Assembly: GCA_023266215.1 (NCBI GenBank)
Contig: JAHFRQ010000002.1
Span: 259,158-323,157, forward strand
Direction of reading: 5' to 3'
DNA: 64,000 nucleotides
From: Gammaproteobacteria bacterium
GTDB taxonomy: Bacteria; Pseudomonadota; Gammaproteobacteria; Coxiellales; Coxiellaceae
Shown one piece after another: positions 48,005-57,767 of this stretch. Each line of letters opens with the position of its first letter. Position 1 is the stretch's first letter. The translations under genes were made by a program, and so were the position numbers. Below the pieces are notes generated by a model. The model searched no databases, was not told the origin of the DNA, and saw nothing but the letters and a program-made list of their open reading frames with translations.

Positions 48005-49042
48005 TCATAACACATTCACCATCGACGGCGTAATAAAAATAAGTAATTCTTGTTGCGTCACTTTGTGGCTGTGCTCGCTCAATAATCCACCAATGATGGG
48101 CAGCTTACCCAAACCGGGAAGCCCCGTTTTTTGAATCGCATCTTCTGATTCTAAAATTCCGCCCAAAACGATGGTCTGATTATTTTTTAGAACCACTTCA
48201 GTCGTGATTTGCTGAGTTTGAATAGCTGGCACGCCTTTTACCGTTAGCGCGCTGACGCGGTCCTGATTCAGCGCAATTTTCAATAACACACGATGATTAG
48301 GCAAATATTCTGGCGTCACTTGTAATCGCAATACTGCTTTTTTAAAACTAGCGCTGGTAGCGCCGCTGGATGTAGCTTCCTGATAAGGCACCTCAGCACC
48401 AGATTCAATAACCGCGGGCTCTTTGTTCAGCGTCATCAATGAAGGAGATGAAATGAGTGACGCATGCCCTTCTTGTTCTAACGCAGAGATTTGCATATTG
48501 AGTAAATTATTTTGAGAAAATTGCGCAATAGCGATCGTAAATTGTCCCGCAGAGCTCGGATTTTGCGGCAAATTCATATTAAAAGAAGGTGTTAAATTGG
48601 CTGTTTGGCTTTGCGTGCTGAACAAAACACCCAGCTCTTTTTGATAATTTTGATCTAAAGTAACAATGCGCGCTTTGATTAAAAATTGCGGGCCGTCTTG
48701 ATCTAGATGTGAAATCAAAGATCGTATTTGCGCAATATGTTTTGCGTCGTCTTGAATCCATAGTTGATTGGTGCGCTTATCATAATGCATTTTTCCGACC
48801 GGTGATAATAACATTAACGATTTATCTGATAAAAAGCCCATGATATTATCTGCATTAGAAAAATAAACAGGAATCCAAGCTGATTGCAAAGGAAATTGAT
48901 TTTTAATTTTTGCAGATGGCATTTCTGTAATATTATTAGCAGGTAGAAATGGATTTCGATATGGCACAGTGGTATCAGCAAAAATATTATCTGATAAAAC
49001 ACAGCAAAAAATAATTATTAAAATATTAATTATTGCGGTCAT
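48005..49042 (-). CDS. pilQ: Short secretin, PilQ-type
   Basis: 345 residues, about half the usual PilQ length. Signal peptide, one short N-domain (FSNADNIMGFLSDKSLMLLSPVGKMHYDKRTNQLWIQD), N1-like QFLIKARIVTLDQNYQKELGV, and the full secretin core with VPAIQTQQITTEVVLKNNQT and GLPGLGKLPIIGGLLSEHSH. AMIN domains are missing. Outer-membrane channel for type IV pilus or DNA uptake. Resembles Haemophilus ComE. Confidence 0.88.
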   Translation of the reverse strand: MTAIINILIIIFCCVLSDNIFADTTVPYRNPFLPANNITEMPSAKIKNQFPLQSAWIPVYFSNADNIMGFLSDKSLMLLSPVGKMHYDKRTNQLWIQDDAKHIAQIRSLISHLDQDGPQFLIKARIVTLDQNYQKELGVLFSTQSQTANLTPSFNMNLPQNPSSAGQFTIAIAQFSQNNLLNMQISALEQEGHASLISSPSLMTLNKEPAVIESGAEVPYQEATSSGATSASFKKAVLRLQVTPEYLPNHRVLLKIALNQDRVSALTVKGVPAIQTQQITTEVVLKNNQTIVLGGILESEDAIQKTGLPGLGKLPIIGGLLSEHSHKVTQQELLIFITPSMVNVL

Positions 49043-49526
49043 GCAAACCTCGAATGACTAATTTAATATCTAAACCATTATTTTGCTTCATTTGCAAAGT
49101 GATAAGCTCAATGGGGTAAGCTGATTGCCTTAGTAAATCAAATAAAATAAATAAATTTTTAAAATCACCCGATATTTCTAATAAAACTTGATTGTGAAGT
49201 GGCCTGGCATTGAGTAACGTAAAGCCTGCTTGATGCATAAATTGTGAAATAATCTGCAATAATCCGGTATTGCCATCTGATTGGGATATGATTTGATATC
49301 CTGATAAATCTTTTTGTTTTAATACATTTAATTGTTGAGAAATAATGTTATCTGATTGTTGATCTTGCTGTAATTGCAATAAATTAAATTCAAATTGATG
49401 ATATTTTTTATCTGTTATTGCAGCAAGATGTAAAGTTGGCTTTAAATAAAATAAATAGCTTAATGCAATGGCTGATAACAAAGCAGTGCAAAATACAGTG
49501 AGTTCACATATCCATCTTGATTTCAT
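49026..49526 (-). CDS. pilO: PilO-like inner-membrane protein
   Basis: 166 residues: one N-terminal helix (LTVFCTALLSAIALSYLFYL), a coiled region and a small C-terminal ferredoxin-like fold (LLEISGDFKNLFILFDLLRQ). Assigned by fold pattern and position. Overlaps pilN by 4 bases and pilQ by 17, leaving no room for pilP. Confidence 0.7.
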   Translation of the reverse strand: MKSRWICELTVFCTALLSAIALSYLFYLKPTLHLAAITDKKYHQFEFNLLQLQQDQQSDNIISQQLNVLKQKDLSGYQIISQSDGNTGLLQIISQFMHQAGFTLLNARPLHNQVLLEISGDFKNLFILFDLLRQSAYPIELITLQMKQNNGLDIKLVIRGLHDRNN

Positions 49527-50047
49527 TTGGTAAACCTCATGGTAAATTGCATTATAGATAAAGCGCTAGGATCGCTTTGCAAATTAGATAAGCTCACTTT
49601 TTTCCATAGATTAAGTTCTTTTAAGTGTTTATCATAATCATGAATATCAGATAAATTCTGACTATAGCCTTTTACGGTAATCTTATTCTTCGTAAAATTA
49701 ATTTCGCTTAATGTTAGGCTATCTGGCAGTTGATTGACGATAACAGATAACTCTTTTTGAATTTGTTGATTTGATTTTACAGTGCTTATTTTTAAAGATT
49801 GCGCAGTCAGCAATTTTTTTAATAAGCTTTTTTTAAATTGAAAATCAGGGTCAATCTTAATTTGTAATAATTGATGTTGAATTAATTGAGTTTGCTGAGC
49901 TTGAAATTTAATTTGATCGCGTAGAATATATTTTATTACTACAGACAGGGTTATAAAAATAAAAAAATAAATAAAGCCGCGTAAAATAATTTTTCGCTTG
50001 ATTTCAAAGGTTTTTGACTCACGCCATGGTAGTAAATTAATGCTCAC
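49523..50047 (-). CDS. pilN: PilN-like inner-membrane protein
   Basis: 174 residues. INLLPWRE opening (PilN hallmark), one membrane helix (IILRGFIYFFIFITLSVVIKYIL), and a periplasmic domain with SLTLSEINFTKNKITVKGYSQN. Partner of PilO and PilM in the alignment complex. Confidence 0.82.
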   Translation of the reverse strand: MSINLLPWRESKTFEIKRKIILRGFIYFFIFITLSVVIKYILRDQIKFQAQQTQLIQHQLLQIKIDPDFQFKKSLLKKLLTAQSLKISTVKSNQQIQKELSVIVNQLPDSLTLSEINFTKNKITVKGYSQNLSDIHDYDKHLKELNLWKKVSLSNLQSDPSALSIMQFTMRFTK

Positions 50048-50618
50048 AGGTTGGGCTCCACAATGCTAAGCCAATGGTAATCGCAAATTCTCTTAATGCT
50101 TGATCAGATAAATTTGTTTTATTAATTAATCTGCTTTCTGATTCAGAAAATCTCGCCAATGCAAATAAATCAACATCGATCACATCTAGCGCAAAGCCGA
50201 TATTGGCAAATAATTTTTGAGATTTTTCAATGTCAGATTGATGTGCTGAAACAACACGAATTAATTGATTTGTCTCATTTTTTGTTTCCAGTATTTCATA
50301 ATCTGTAGCAAGTGCTGACGCAGGATGTCCGAATAAATGCTGTGATTGTGTTTTTAAGTAATGCAGAATTTGCTCATCGGTCAGCGCAGAATCAAGCGTG
50401 AGTTCGCGAATAATCACGGATTGATTTTCAACCCCCAAAATCACTTGCGCAAACTGCCCGTAAGTATTTTTGATTGACAATAAAGCCGATTTTTTCCAGC
50501 TCTCATCTAGCTGGTCTTTCTCAATTTCAATGACATGTAAGCATTCGATTTGATCTTGCCCTTGTTTTAACAAAGCGGCTTTGCAGTTTGTTTCTGAAAA
50601 AATAATACCGAGCCTCAT
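50037..50618 (-). CDS. pilM: Short PilM-like protein
   Basis: 193 residues, about half the usual PilM (ATPase fold of the actin family). Visible are LGIIFSETNCKAALLKQG and QVILGVENQSVIIRELTL, a middle LKTQSQHLFGHPASALATDYEIL and SAHQSDIEKSQKLFANIGFALDVIDVDLFALAR. The C-terminal half with the second nucleotide lobe is absent. It overlaps pilN by 11 bases. First of pilM-N-O-Q; divergent from mrcA. Confidence 0.72.
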   Translation of the reverse strand: MRLGIIFSETNCKAALLKQGQDQIECLHVIEIEKDQLDESWKKSALLSIKNTYGQFAQVILGVENQSVIIRELTLDSALTDEQILHYLKTQSQHLFGHPASALATDYEILETKNETNQLIRVVSAHQSDIEKSQKLFANIGFALDVIDVDLFALARFSESESRLINKTNLSDQALREFAITIGLALWSPTCEH

Positions 50619-50739
50619 CGCGTTCTCCTGTTTGATAAAGTGAGTTATTCTACGACGATCATTTTGTTCTGCAATACCGTGTTTTTGAAATTTCTGGTAA
50701 AATGTTTGAAGTTTTTGAGTAAAAAATAGGAATTCTGTC

Positions 50740-53175
50740 TTGTTGCACTCTTTTAGACGTTTTATAGACCACTTTTTTTGGGCGTTATTAAGCTTGCTGA
50801 TGACGGTCGTGATTGTTTTTGGCGCGCTCTATGCTTACATGGAGTTTGAGCTACCGGATGTGTCGGTGCTTAATGATATACACATGCAAGTGCCACTACG
50901 TATCTATAGTAACGATGGAAAATTAATCGCAGAATATGGTGCGCGTCGTCGCTTTCCTGTCACGATTGATCAGGTTCCAAAGCAGTTAATTCAAGCTATT
51001 TTAGCGACAGAAGATGCGCGTTTTTATTCACACCCCGGTGTTGATTTTGTGGGTTTGATCCGCGCGAGCGTTGCGGTTATTGCCTCAGGTCACAAGGTGC
51101 AAGGTGCCAGTACTATTACGATGCAAGTTGCGCGTAATTTCTTTTTAACCAAGAAAAAAACGTATTCACGAAAAATAAAAGAAATTTTATTGGCTTTAAA
51201 AATAGATAAAACGCTGAGCAAAGAAAAAATACTCGAGCTCTATGTTAACAAAGTTTACTTTGGTAATCGTGCTTATGGCGTTGCAGCGGCAGCGCAAGTT
51301 TACTACGGTAAAAAATTAAATCAGTTGACGCTGCCAGAAATGGCCATGATCGCGGGTTTGCCGCAAGCGCCTTCTCGCAATAATCCGTTGGTTAATAAAG
51401 AAAATGCAATGGTGCGTCGTGATCACGTATTAAAGCGCATGCTGGAAGTGGGTTATATCAACGACAAAACCTATCAGCAAGCGATTTTAGCGCCATCAAC
51501 AGCTAGCTACCATGAGCAACACATTCAATTAGATGCGCCTTATGTTGCAGAAATGGTGCGACAAGCATTGGTTCAGATGTATGGTGAAGGCGCGTATGAC
51601 TCTGGATTAAAAGTATATACAACGATTTCAGCGCATTTACAAAATGACGCGATTAAATCATTACAAGAAGGATTGATGGCGTATAGCAAGCGTCATGGTT
51701 TTAATAAGCCATCTAAAAACTTAGGCGCGCCATCTAATACAAATCGCGCGATGTGGCATCAATTTTTAGCAGACCAACCTGTCTATGCAACCTGCCAAGC
51801 TGCGGCTGTATTATCACTTGATTCGCAACAAGCGCAAATTTTATTATCAGACGGCACCACAGCTGTGATTCCCTGGGCTGGCATGTCGTGGGCAAAACCT
51901 GCGGTGGGTGATGGTTATGTTGGTGCAACGCCCAGATCTGCAACGCAAATTTTATCAGTGGGCGATGTAATTTGGGTGCATTATTCAACAGATCAAAAAA
52001 TATGGACATTAACAGAAATTCCAAAAGTACAAGGCGCGATGGTGGTATTAAATCCACAAGATGGCGCGGTGCTTGCAATGCAAGGAGGATTTTCATTTCG
52101 CGACAGCAGTTTTAATCGTGCGCTACAAGCGAAAAGACAACCTGGTTCTAATTTCAAACCATTTTATTATGCCGCTGCGTTAGATAAGGGTTTTACGTTG
52201 GCCAGTATCGTCAATGATTCACCCATCATGATTCGCGACACGGGAGAAAATGCGTGGTGGCGTCCCGAGAACGACGACATGAAATTTAATGGTCCAACAC
52301 GGATGCGAATTGGTTTGGAAGAATCGATTAATCTAGTTTCAATTCGAATTTTAGCCGCGATTGGAATTCCTTATGCAGTTAATTACATTTCGAATTTTGG
52401 ATTTGATCCAGCACAGCTTCCGCATTCACTATCACTTGCATTAGGAAGCGGTGTGTTAACGCCCATGCAAATTGCAACGGGCTATTCTGTTTTTGCAAAT
52501 GGTGGTTATCGCGTTACACCTTATTTTATTCAGCATATTACCAATGAAGAAAATCAAACTATTTATACTGCAACGCCACAGGTTGCCTGCGCTGCTTGCA
52601 TTACCAACGCTGATTTACCACCTTCACAAATGCCAAGCTCTGTAGCGCCACGCGCCATCACAGCGCAAAATGCGTATTTAATGACGCAAGCATTGCATGG
52701 TGTGATTGAAGAAGGTACAGGAAAAGCCGCAAAAACTTTAAATCGATCTGATTTAGGCGGAAAAACTGGCACAACCAATCGTCAAGTCGACGCGTGGTTT
52801 TCTGGATTTAACAGTAATTTATTAGCAACGGTTTGGGTAGGCTATGATAACAGCGATACATCGCTGCATGAATTTGGCGCAGAAGCAGCGCTGCCTATTT
52901 GGATTCAATTTATGAAAGCAGCATTGGCAAATCAACCCACTGCAACCATGCCGCAACCTGCTGGTATTGTGAGTGTGCGTATTGATCCGAACAATGGCAG
53001 ACTAGCAATGCCTGGCCAAAAAAGGGCTATTTTTGAAGTGTTTCAGCAAAGCAATGTGCCGAGTCACTTTTCACGCGACGCACCTGCTGATGTTCTACCG
53101 ATTTATCATGCTTCAAATGCAGGTGATACTAGCGCTGCAACTTCTAGTAGTGGCGGCGGTGAAGATATATTTTAA
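50740..53175 (+). CDS. mrcA: Penicillin-binding protein 1A
   Basis: Peptidoglycan glycosyltransferase and transpeptidase, 811 residues, from a TTG start. N-terminal TM; GT51 motifs ATEDARFYSHPGVD, GASTITMQVARN, KILELYVNKVYFG; an OB-like insert; transpeptidase SxxK as RQPGSNFKPF, SxN as SINLV, KTGT as GGKTGTTNRQVDAWF. The last 225 bp are repeated at 62783-63007. Facing pilM as in many gammaproteobacteria. Confidence 0.96.
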   Translation: MLHSFRRFIDHFFWALLSLLMTVVIVFGALYAYMEFELPDVSVLNDIHMQVPLRIYSNDGKLIAEYGARRRFPVTIDQVPKQLIQAILATEDARFYSHPGVDFVGLIRASVAVIASGHKVQGASTITMQVARNFFLTKKKTYSRKIKEILLALKIDKTLSKEKILELYVNKVYFGNRAYGVAAAAQVYYGKKLNQLTLPEMAMIAGLPQAPSRNNPLVNKENAMVRRDHVLKRMLEVGYINDKTYQQAILAPSTASYHEQHIQLDAPYVAEMVRQALVQMYGEGAYDSGLKVYTTISAHLQNDAIKSLQEGLMAYSKRHGFNKPSKNLGAPSNTNRAMWHQFLADQPVYATCQAAAVLSLDSQQAQILLSDGTTAVIPWAGMSWAKPAVGDGYVGATPRSATQILSVGDVIWVHYSTDQKIWTLTEIPKVQGAMVVLNPQDGAVLAMQGGFSFRDSSFNRALQAKRQPGSNFKPFYYAAALDKGFTLASIVNDSPIMIRDTGENAWWRPENDDMKFNGPTRMRIGLEESINLVSIRILAAIGIPYAVNYISNFGFDPAQLPHSLSLALGSGVLTPMQIATGYSVFANGGYRVTPYFIQHITNEENQTIYTATPQVACAACITNADLPPSQMPSSVAPRAITAQNAYLMTQALHGVIEEGTGKAAKTLNRSDLGGKTGTTNRQVDAWFSGFNSNLLATVWVGYDNSDTSLHEFGAEAALPIWIQFMKAALANQPTATMPQPAGIVSVRIDPNNGRLAMPGQKRAIFEVFQQSNVPSHFSRDAPADVLPIYHASNAGDTSAATSSSGGGEDIF
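52951..53175 (+). repeat. Direct repeat, left copy (mrcA 3' end)
   Basis: 225 bases that recur at 62783-63007. The last ~160 bases differ at three positions, while the first ~65 differ at many. These two copies bracket the sulfur-transfer gene cluster. Confidence 0.9.
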
Positions 53176-53293
53176 GGTTTTATCGGGAGCGTAAACTAAC
53201 TTTAGGCCTCTAACGCGCGTGAGAAACAGAATGACAAACAGAGTTGTTTCATATAGAATTCCGCCAAAAGTAAACTAGAGCAGTAAAGAGCGC

Positions 53294-53986
53294 ATGTCTG
53301 ACAAGATCAAAATTCCTAAATATCTCCTCATATTGTTTATGCTATTTATCGTTTGCTATCTGGTGTCTGCTCTCGTGCAACATCGGTTGGTTTTTATTGG
53401 AGGCGCCACTTTTACTGCAACGGCCTTTTCTTACCCGCTTGCGAATCTAATTTCAGACATAGTGACTGAGGTGTATGGCTACAGAGTCTCTCGTCAGATG
53501 ATTTGGTGTGGCATCGCTGGATGGTTTGTGATGGGGTTATTTTTGCTTGTTATTATCCACTTACCCATTCCTACATTTTGGAGCAATTATGATAATGAAT
53601 TTTCTGTCGTGATGAGCCCATATATGCGATCCATTATTTTTGATTCAATTGGAATTATCATTGGACAATTTGTTAATATTTACCTTCTCTCAAAATTTAA
53701 AATCTTAATGAGAGGAAGATTTTTCTGGCTAAGAAGTGTCGGCTCTACGTTTATTGGAGATGTGATAACCATTTTGATCGCCGTTGTCAGCATCTATTAT
53801 GGCACCATGCCCTTATCAAAAATATATACAATCGCATTTTATGGTATTGCATTGAACATTGTGTATTGTGCTATCGCAGCAACTCCATTGATGATTATCG
53901 TCCAGATTTTGAAGCGTTTAGAAAATATGGATACTTATGATTATGGAATAAATTACAATCCATTTAAATTTAGTCTGGATAGTTAA
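53294..53986 (+). CDS. VUT-family transporter (YhhQ-like, queuosine-precursor type)
   Basis: 230 residues with about six membrane helices and the family hallmark YPLANLISDIVTEVYGYRVSRQ. E. coli YhhQ imports 7-cyano-7-deazaguanine. First gene of the cluster; its gene product may move a purine-like or other heterocyclic compound. No preQ1 riboswitch motif is seen in the 118 bases upstream. AAAGAG lies before the ATG. Confidence 0.85.
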   Translation: MSDKIKIPKYLLILFMLFIVCYLVSALVQHRLVFIGGATFTATAFSYPLANLISDIVTEVYGYRVSRQMIWCGIAGWFVMGLFLLVIIHLPIPTFWSNYDNEFSVVMSPYMRSIIFDSIGIIIGQFVNIYLLSKFKILMRGRFFWLRSVGSTFIGDVITILIAVVSIYYGTMPLSKIYTIAFYGIALNIVYCAIAATPLMIIVQILKRLENMDTYDYGINYNPFKFSLDS

Positions 53987-54020
53987 CAATTAAAAACTTG
54001 CGAATAATTAGAGGGTAATA

Positions 54021-54758
54021 ATGTTACTGTTATATCACTGTTCTAATTCTTATGCCTCACAAAAAGTGCGTTTATATTTAGCGGAAAATTCCATTTCCTG
54101 GGAAAGCTATCATATAGACTTATTAAAGCAAGAGCATCTTACTGAGGCGTATATAAAAATAAATCCCAGAGGATTGGTTCCTGCGTTAGCGGATAATGGC
54201 AAAATTATTCTTAATAGTACGGATATTATGAGATATCTTGAAGAGCATTATGTGAAGCGTTCTTCATTTTCAAAAGAACCAAAACAGGAAATTTATGATT
54301 TTTGTAAGCGAGACGAGGGTTTGCATGATCCGCATATTCGAACTTTGAGTTATCATTATCTTTGGATGAACCAAAATAAAACACCTGAGGAGATCAGTAG
54401 AATTTTAGAGCTCGCTAAGAAACACCCGGATAATGCAAGAGGCGCTTTTTTAGCAAGAGCAATTCAAAGACAGCTGACAGCGGCAGAAATTGCGCTCGCG
54501 AAAACCGAAGTAGTGGTCGCAATAAAGGAAATGGAGGAGCGCTTGCAAAACTCTAAGTCAGGATTTCTTTTTGCTGATCAATACACAATGGCTGATGCGG
54601 CGGGGACAGCAAGATTGTTTCGCTTACAACTACTAGGGTTTGAAAAGACTATGTCACAATACCCTTTAATCTGTGCCTATTACGATAAAATGCAACAGCG
54701 ACCCAGTTTTGTAACAGCAGATATGGCTAGTGTGAATACGCCTCAGTCCGAACATTGA
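54021..54758 (+). CDS. Glutathione S-transferase-like protein
   Basis: 245 residues. N-terminal thioredoxin fold LLYHCSNSYASQKVRLYLAE with a Ser at the active-site position, INPRGLVPAL (cis-Pro) and LNSTDIMRYLEEHY, then the helical C-domain (FADQYTMADAAGTARLFRL). Could conjugate or detoxify a reactive intermediate or catalyse a thiol step. Starts 34 bases after the transporter. Confidence 0.85.
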   Translation: MLLLYHCSNSYASQKVRLYLAENSISWESYHIDLLKQEHLTEAYIKINPRGLVPALADNGKIILNSTDIMRYLEEHYVKRSSFSKEPKQEIYDFCKRDEGLHDPHIRTLSYHYLWMNQNKTPEEISRILELAKKHPDNARGAFLARAIQRQLTAAEIALAKTEVVVAIKEMEERLQNSKSGFLFADQYTMADAAGTARLFRLQLLGFEKTMSQYPLICAYYDKMQQRPSFVTADMASVNTPQSEH

Positions 54759-54812
54759 GGGCTAAATTATGACGGTAAGCGCGATGAGTTTAACAGATGA
54801 GAAATTCCTTCA

Positions 54813-55472
54813 ATGAATGACCAAGTTTACTGGAAGAATCGCTGGAAAAATAATCAAATTGGTTGGCATGAACCGCTGACACATCCTTTGTTGATTGCTT
54901 TATTGCCCAAGCTTAACATGAAAAAGGGAGACACTATTTTCCTTCCGTTTTGTGGTGCCAGCGTTGATATGCTTTACCTTGCTCAGCAAGGTTATAATGT
55001 CATTGGTAGTGAAATTAGCAATATTGCGTGCGAACGGTTCTTCGCAGAACAAAATCTTCACTATCAAATTAACGAAAGATCGCCATTTCTAATTTATGAA
55101 AATGATCTGATACATTTATATTGCGGGGACTATTTTTCACTTACAACAGATTTTTTACCAGTAATCAGCGCTGTATATGATAGAGCCGGTTTGGTTGCTT
55201 TGGCAGAGAGCGAAAGAAAAAATTATGCTATACACTTGCAAAATTTAATTCCCATCAACCGCAATATTTTACTAATTACAATGACTTATGAAAACGAAAG
55301 AAATGAACCGCCTTATTTAGTAACCGAGCATGAGCTGTTTCATTTATACAATGAAAATTATTGTATTAGTATGCTAGGACAATTTGACGACACTCCAGTA
55401 TGTCAGCATTTATTAGCGCGGAAGTTTATTAATCCCGTTGAACACGCCTATCTTATTCGGCGGAAACTATAA
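54813..55472 (+). CDS. Thiopurine S-methyltransferase-family protein
   Basis: 219 residues. YWKNRWKNNQIGWHEP opening, FLPFCGASVDMLYLAQQGYNVIGSEIS (SAM site), VYDRAGLVALAESERKNYA: the full TPMT pattern. Bacterial TPMTs methylate thiols, selenols or tellurite. In this operon S-methylation of the product or of a toxic intermediate is likely. Stop is 2 bases before the E1 gene. Confidence 0.9.
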   Translation: MNDQVYWKNRWKNNQIGWHEPLTHPLLIALLPKLNMKKGDTIFLPFCGASVDMLYLAQQGYNVIGSEISNIACERFFAEQNLHYQINERSPFLIYENDLIHLYCGDYFSLTTDFLPVISAVYDRAGLVALAESERKNYAIHLQNLIPINRNILLITMTYENERNEPPYLVTEHELFHLYNENYCISMLGQFDDTPVCQHLLARKFINPVEHAYLIRRKL

Positions 55473-55474
55473 AT

Positions 55475-56569
55475 ATGTTTTCAGAAAATGAATCAATTCG
55501 ATATAGTCGTCATTTTACATTGCCTAATGTTGGCAAAGTTGGGCAAATTGCATTAAAAAATAGTCGTGTATTATGCGTAGGCGCCGGGGGTTTGGGCGCG
55601 CCAACCTTATTGTATTTGGCCGCCGCTGGTATTGGGACGCTCGGTATTGTTGATGATGATATTGTTGAGTTATCAAATTTGCAAAGACAGGTTCTTTATT
55701 CAGAAGAAGATATCGGAAAAAATAAGGCAGAATGCGCACGAAAAAAACTAAATCAACTTAATGCCAATATTCATGTGATCCCTTATGCTGTAAGATTGAA
55801 AAAAAATAATGTCTTAAAAATAATGGAAAACTACGATGTTATTGTTGATGGTACAGATAACCTTATAACGCGATATATTATTGGCGATGCGAGTTTTTAC
55901 CTGAATAAACCGATGGTTTATGCCAGTATTTTCCGTTTTGAGGGACAATGCTCTGTTTTTTTGAAAGATTGCGGGCCTTGTTATCGCTGTTTATTTCCTT
56001 CTGTTCCAAAAAACTACATACCCAATTGCGCTGAGATGGGTGTCTTGGGAATTTTACCTGGCCTATTGGGTTGTATCCAAGCCAATGAGGTAATTAAATT
56101 TATTTTAAAAATTGGTTCTTCGCTGATTGGAAAATTATTAACCGTCGATTTGTTATCGCTGAATTTTCAAACATTTAATATTCACAAAAATAAGCACTGC
56201 ATTCTGTGTGCTCATCAGCAAGAATTTGCTGAAATAGCATATGAAGATGCTGTGTTTTGTCCAGTGGAAAATATTCAAGAGCTCACGATAGCTGATATTT
56301 ATTTGGCCCAAGAAAAAAAAGAACCTTTAATATTATTAGATATTCGCGAACGTTCAGAACATGAAGCATTCAATATAGGCGGTGATTGCGTTCCTCTAGA
56401 GGAATTAAAACATAGTCTTAATAAGCTCGATCCAAACAAAAAAACAATCATATATTGCAATATCGGGGAGAGCAGCAAAGTCGCTGCTGCAATGTTAAAG
56501 CACGCAGGTTTTGTAGAGGTGTATTCTTTGAAGAGTGGAGTTTTGGGGTTAGAAAGTACAGCTCAGTGA
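55475..56569 (+). CDS. MoeB/ThiF-type E1 with C-terminal rhodanese domain (MoeZ-like)
   Basis: 364 residues. E1 adenylation domain: GAGGLG (36-41), DDDIVELSNLQRQVLY, DGTDNLITRY, zinc Cys pairs at C169/C172 and C242/C245, and Cys185 in the crossover loop. Rhodanese domain from about 270: DIRERSEHEAF and active Cys328 in YCNIGESS. Adenylates the C-terminal Gly of the carrier at 61211 and passes sulfur to make the thiocarboxylate. Not necessarily molybdopterin-related, as no other moa genes are present. Confidence 0.92.
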   Translation: MFSENESIRYSRHFTLPNVGKVGQIALKNSRVLCVGAGGLGAPTLLYLAAAGIGTLGIVDDDIVELSNLQRQVLYSEEDIGKNKAECARKKLNQLNANIHVIPYAVRLKKNNVLKIMENYDVIVDGTDNLITRYIIGDASFYLNKPMVYASIFRFEGQCSVFLKDCGPCYRCLFPSVPKNYIPNCAEMGVLGILPGLLGCIQANEVIKFILKIGSSLIGKLLTVDLLSLNFQTFNIHKNKHCILCAHQQEFAEIAYEDAVFCPVENIQELTIADIYLAQEKKEPLILLDIRERSEHEAFNIGGDCVPLEELKHSLNKLDPNKKTIIYCNIGESSKVAAAMLKHAGFVEVYSLKSGVLGLESTAQ

Positions 56570-56591
56570 TTTTAACGATCAATAAATATAT

Positions 56592-57767
56592 ATGATAAAT
56601 TGCATAAAAACGCCGATATATTTGGATAACGCTTCCACAACACATGTTGATAAACTTGTTTGTTTGGAAATGATGCGCTGCTTAAGTGAAGATCATAATT
56701 TTGCAAACCCAGACTCATCGCATCATTCGCTTGGCATGCGGGCTCACGAACTTGTCGAGATTGCAAGAATTCAGATTTCAAATCTCGTTCATTGCGATCC
56801 TCGCGAGATAATATTCACTTCCGGCGCAACTGAGTCTAATAATCTAGCTTTAATTGGCGTTGCAGAGGCATTAAATATAAAGGGGAAGCACATTATTGTT
56901 TCGCAAACAGAGCATAAAGCGATTTTAGAAACATGTCGCTATCTTGAGAGTAAGGGGTATCATGTGACGTATTTAAAACCGTTGAGCAATGGTTTAATTC
57001 CATTAGACATGCTTGAAGATGCAATTACGCTAGAAACGATATTGGTCTCGATAATGCATGTTAACAATGAATTGGGTGTTGTTCAGGATATCCGCTCGCT
57101 AGCAGATTGCCTTAAAAAGAAAAATATTTTATTTCATGTGGATGCTGCGCAAAGTGTTGGAAAAATACCAATTGATTTACGTGAGATCTATGCTGATCTT
57201 ATGTCATTTTCAGCCCATAAATTACATGGGCCAAAAGGTATTGGCGCATTATTTATTCGCGATAGATCAGATATCGCAATTAAACCATTGAGCTATGGTG
57301 GCGGGCAAGAAAGAGGGCTGCGATCCGGTACATTAGCGACACATCAAATAGCTGGAATGGGGAAAGCATTTTTCTTGGCGAAAGAACGCTTAACAAAAGA
57401 TGCGGAGTATATTAGCATGCTAAGCAATCGCTTTTGCAATGGATTGAAAGCTATTTCTCAAATTAGCTTTAATATAGAGCGCATGTATTGCATACCGCAC
57501 ATATTAAATTTCAGAATTGAGAATGTTGATAGCGCCGAACTTTTGTCTGTTACGCCAGAAATTGCCGCAGCAGTTGGGTCGGCCTGCAATTCACGCAGTG
57601 CTTCTGGATCGCACGTGTTAAGAGCGATTGGATTAACGGATTCACAAGTCAGAAGTTCTTTGCGAATTTCATTGAGTCGCTTTAATACCATAGAAGAAAT
57701 GGATTTTATAGTGGCGCGTTTGAAAAAAATGATTGGATTGCTTACTAAATTAAAATCTTTCGAGTAA
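56592..57767 (+). CDS. Cysteine desulfurase (IscS/NifS class)
   Basis: 391 residues. His107, PLP Lys210 in SFSAHKLHGPKG, and catalytic Cys332 in GSACNSRSASGSHVLRAIGL, the class I form. Releases sulfur from cysteine as persulfide; here the expected acceptor is the rhodanese Cys of the E1. No iscU, iscA or regulator is nearby, so a role dedicated to the cluster is likely. Stop and next start overlap as TAATG. Confidence 0.92.
   Translation: MINCIKTPIYLDNASTTHVDKLVCLEMMRCLSEDHNFANPDSSHHSLGMRAHELVEIARIQISNLVHCDPREIIFTSGATESNNLALIGVAEALNIKGKHIIVSQTEHKAILETCRYLESKGYHVTYLKPLSNGLIPLDMLEDAITLETILVSIMHVNNELGVVQDIRSLADCLKKKNILFHVDAAQSVGKIPIDLREIYADLMSFSAHKLHGPKGIGALFIRDRSDIAIKPLSYGGGQERGLRSGTLATHQIAGMGKAFFLAKERLTKDAEYISMLSNRFCNGLKAISQISFNIERMYCIPHILNFRIENVDSAELLSVTPEIAAAVGSACNSRSASGSHVLRAIGLTDSQVRSSLRISLSRFNTIEEMDFIVARLKKMIGLLTKLKSFE

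Noticed and set aside
53176..53293. preQ1 riboswitch before the VUT transporter
   Set aside because: The expected pseudoknot pattern and conserved A-rich tail are not present.
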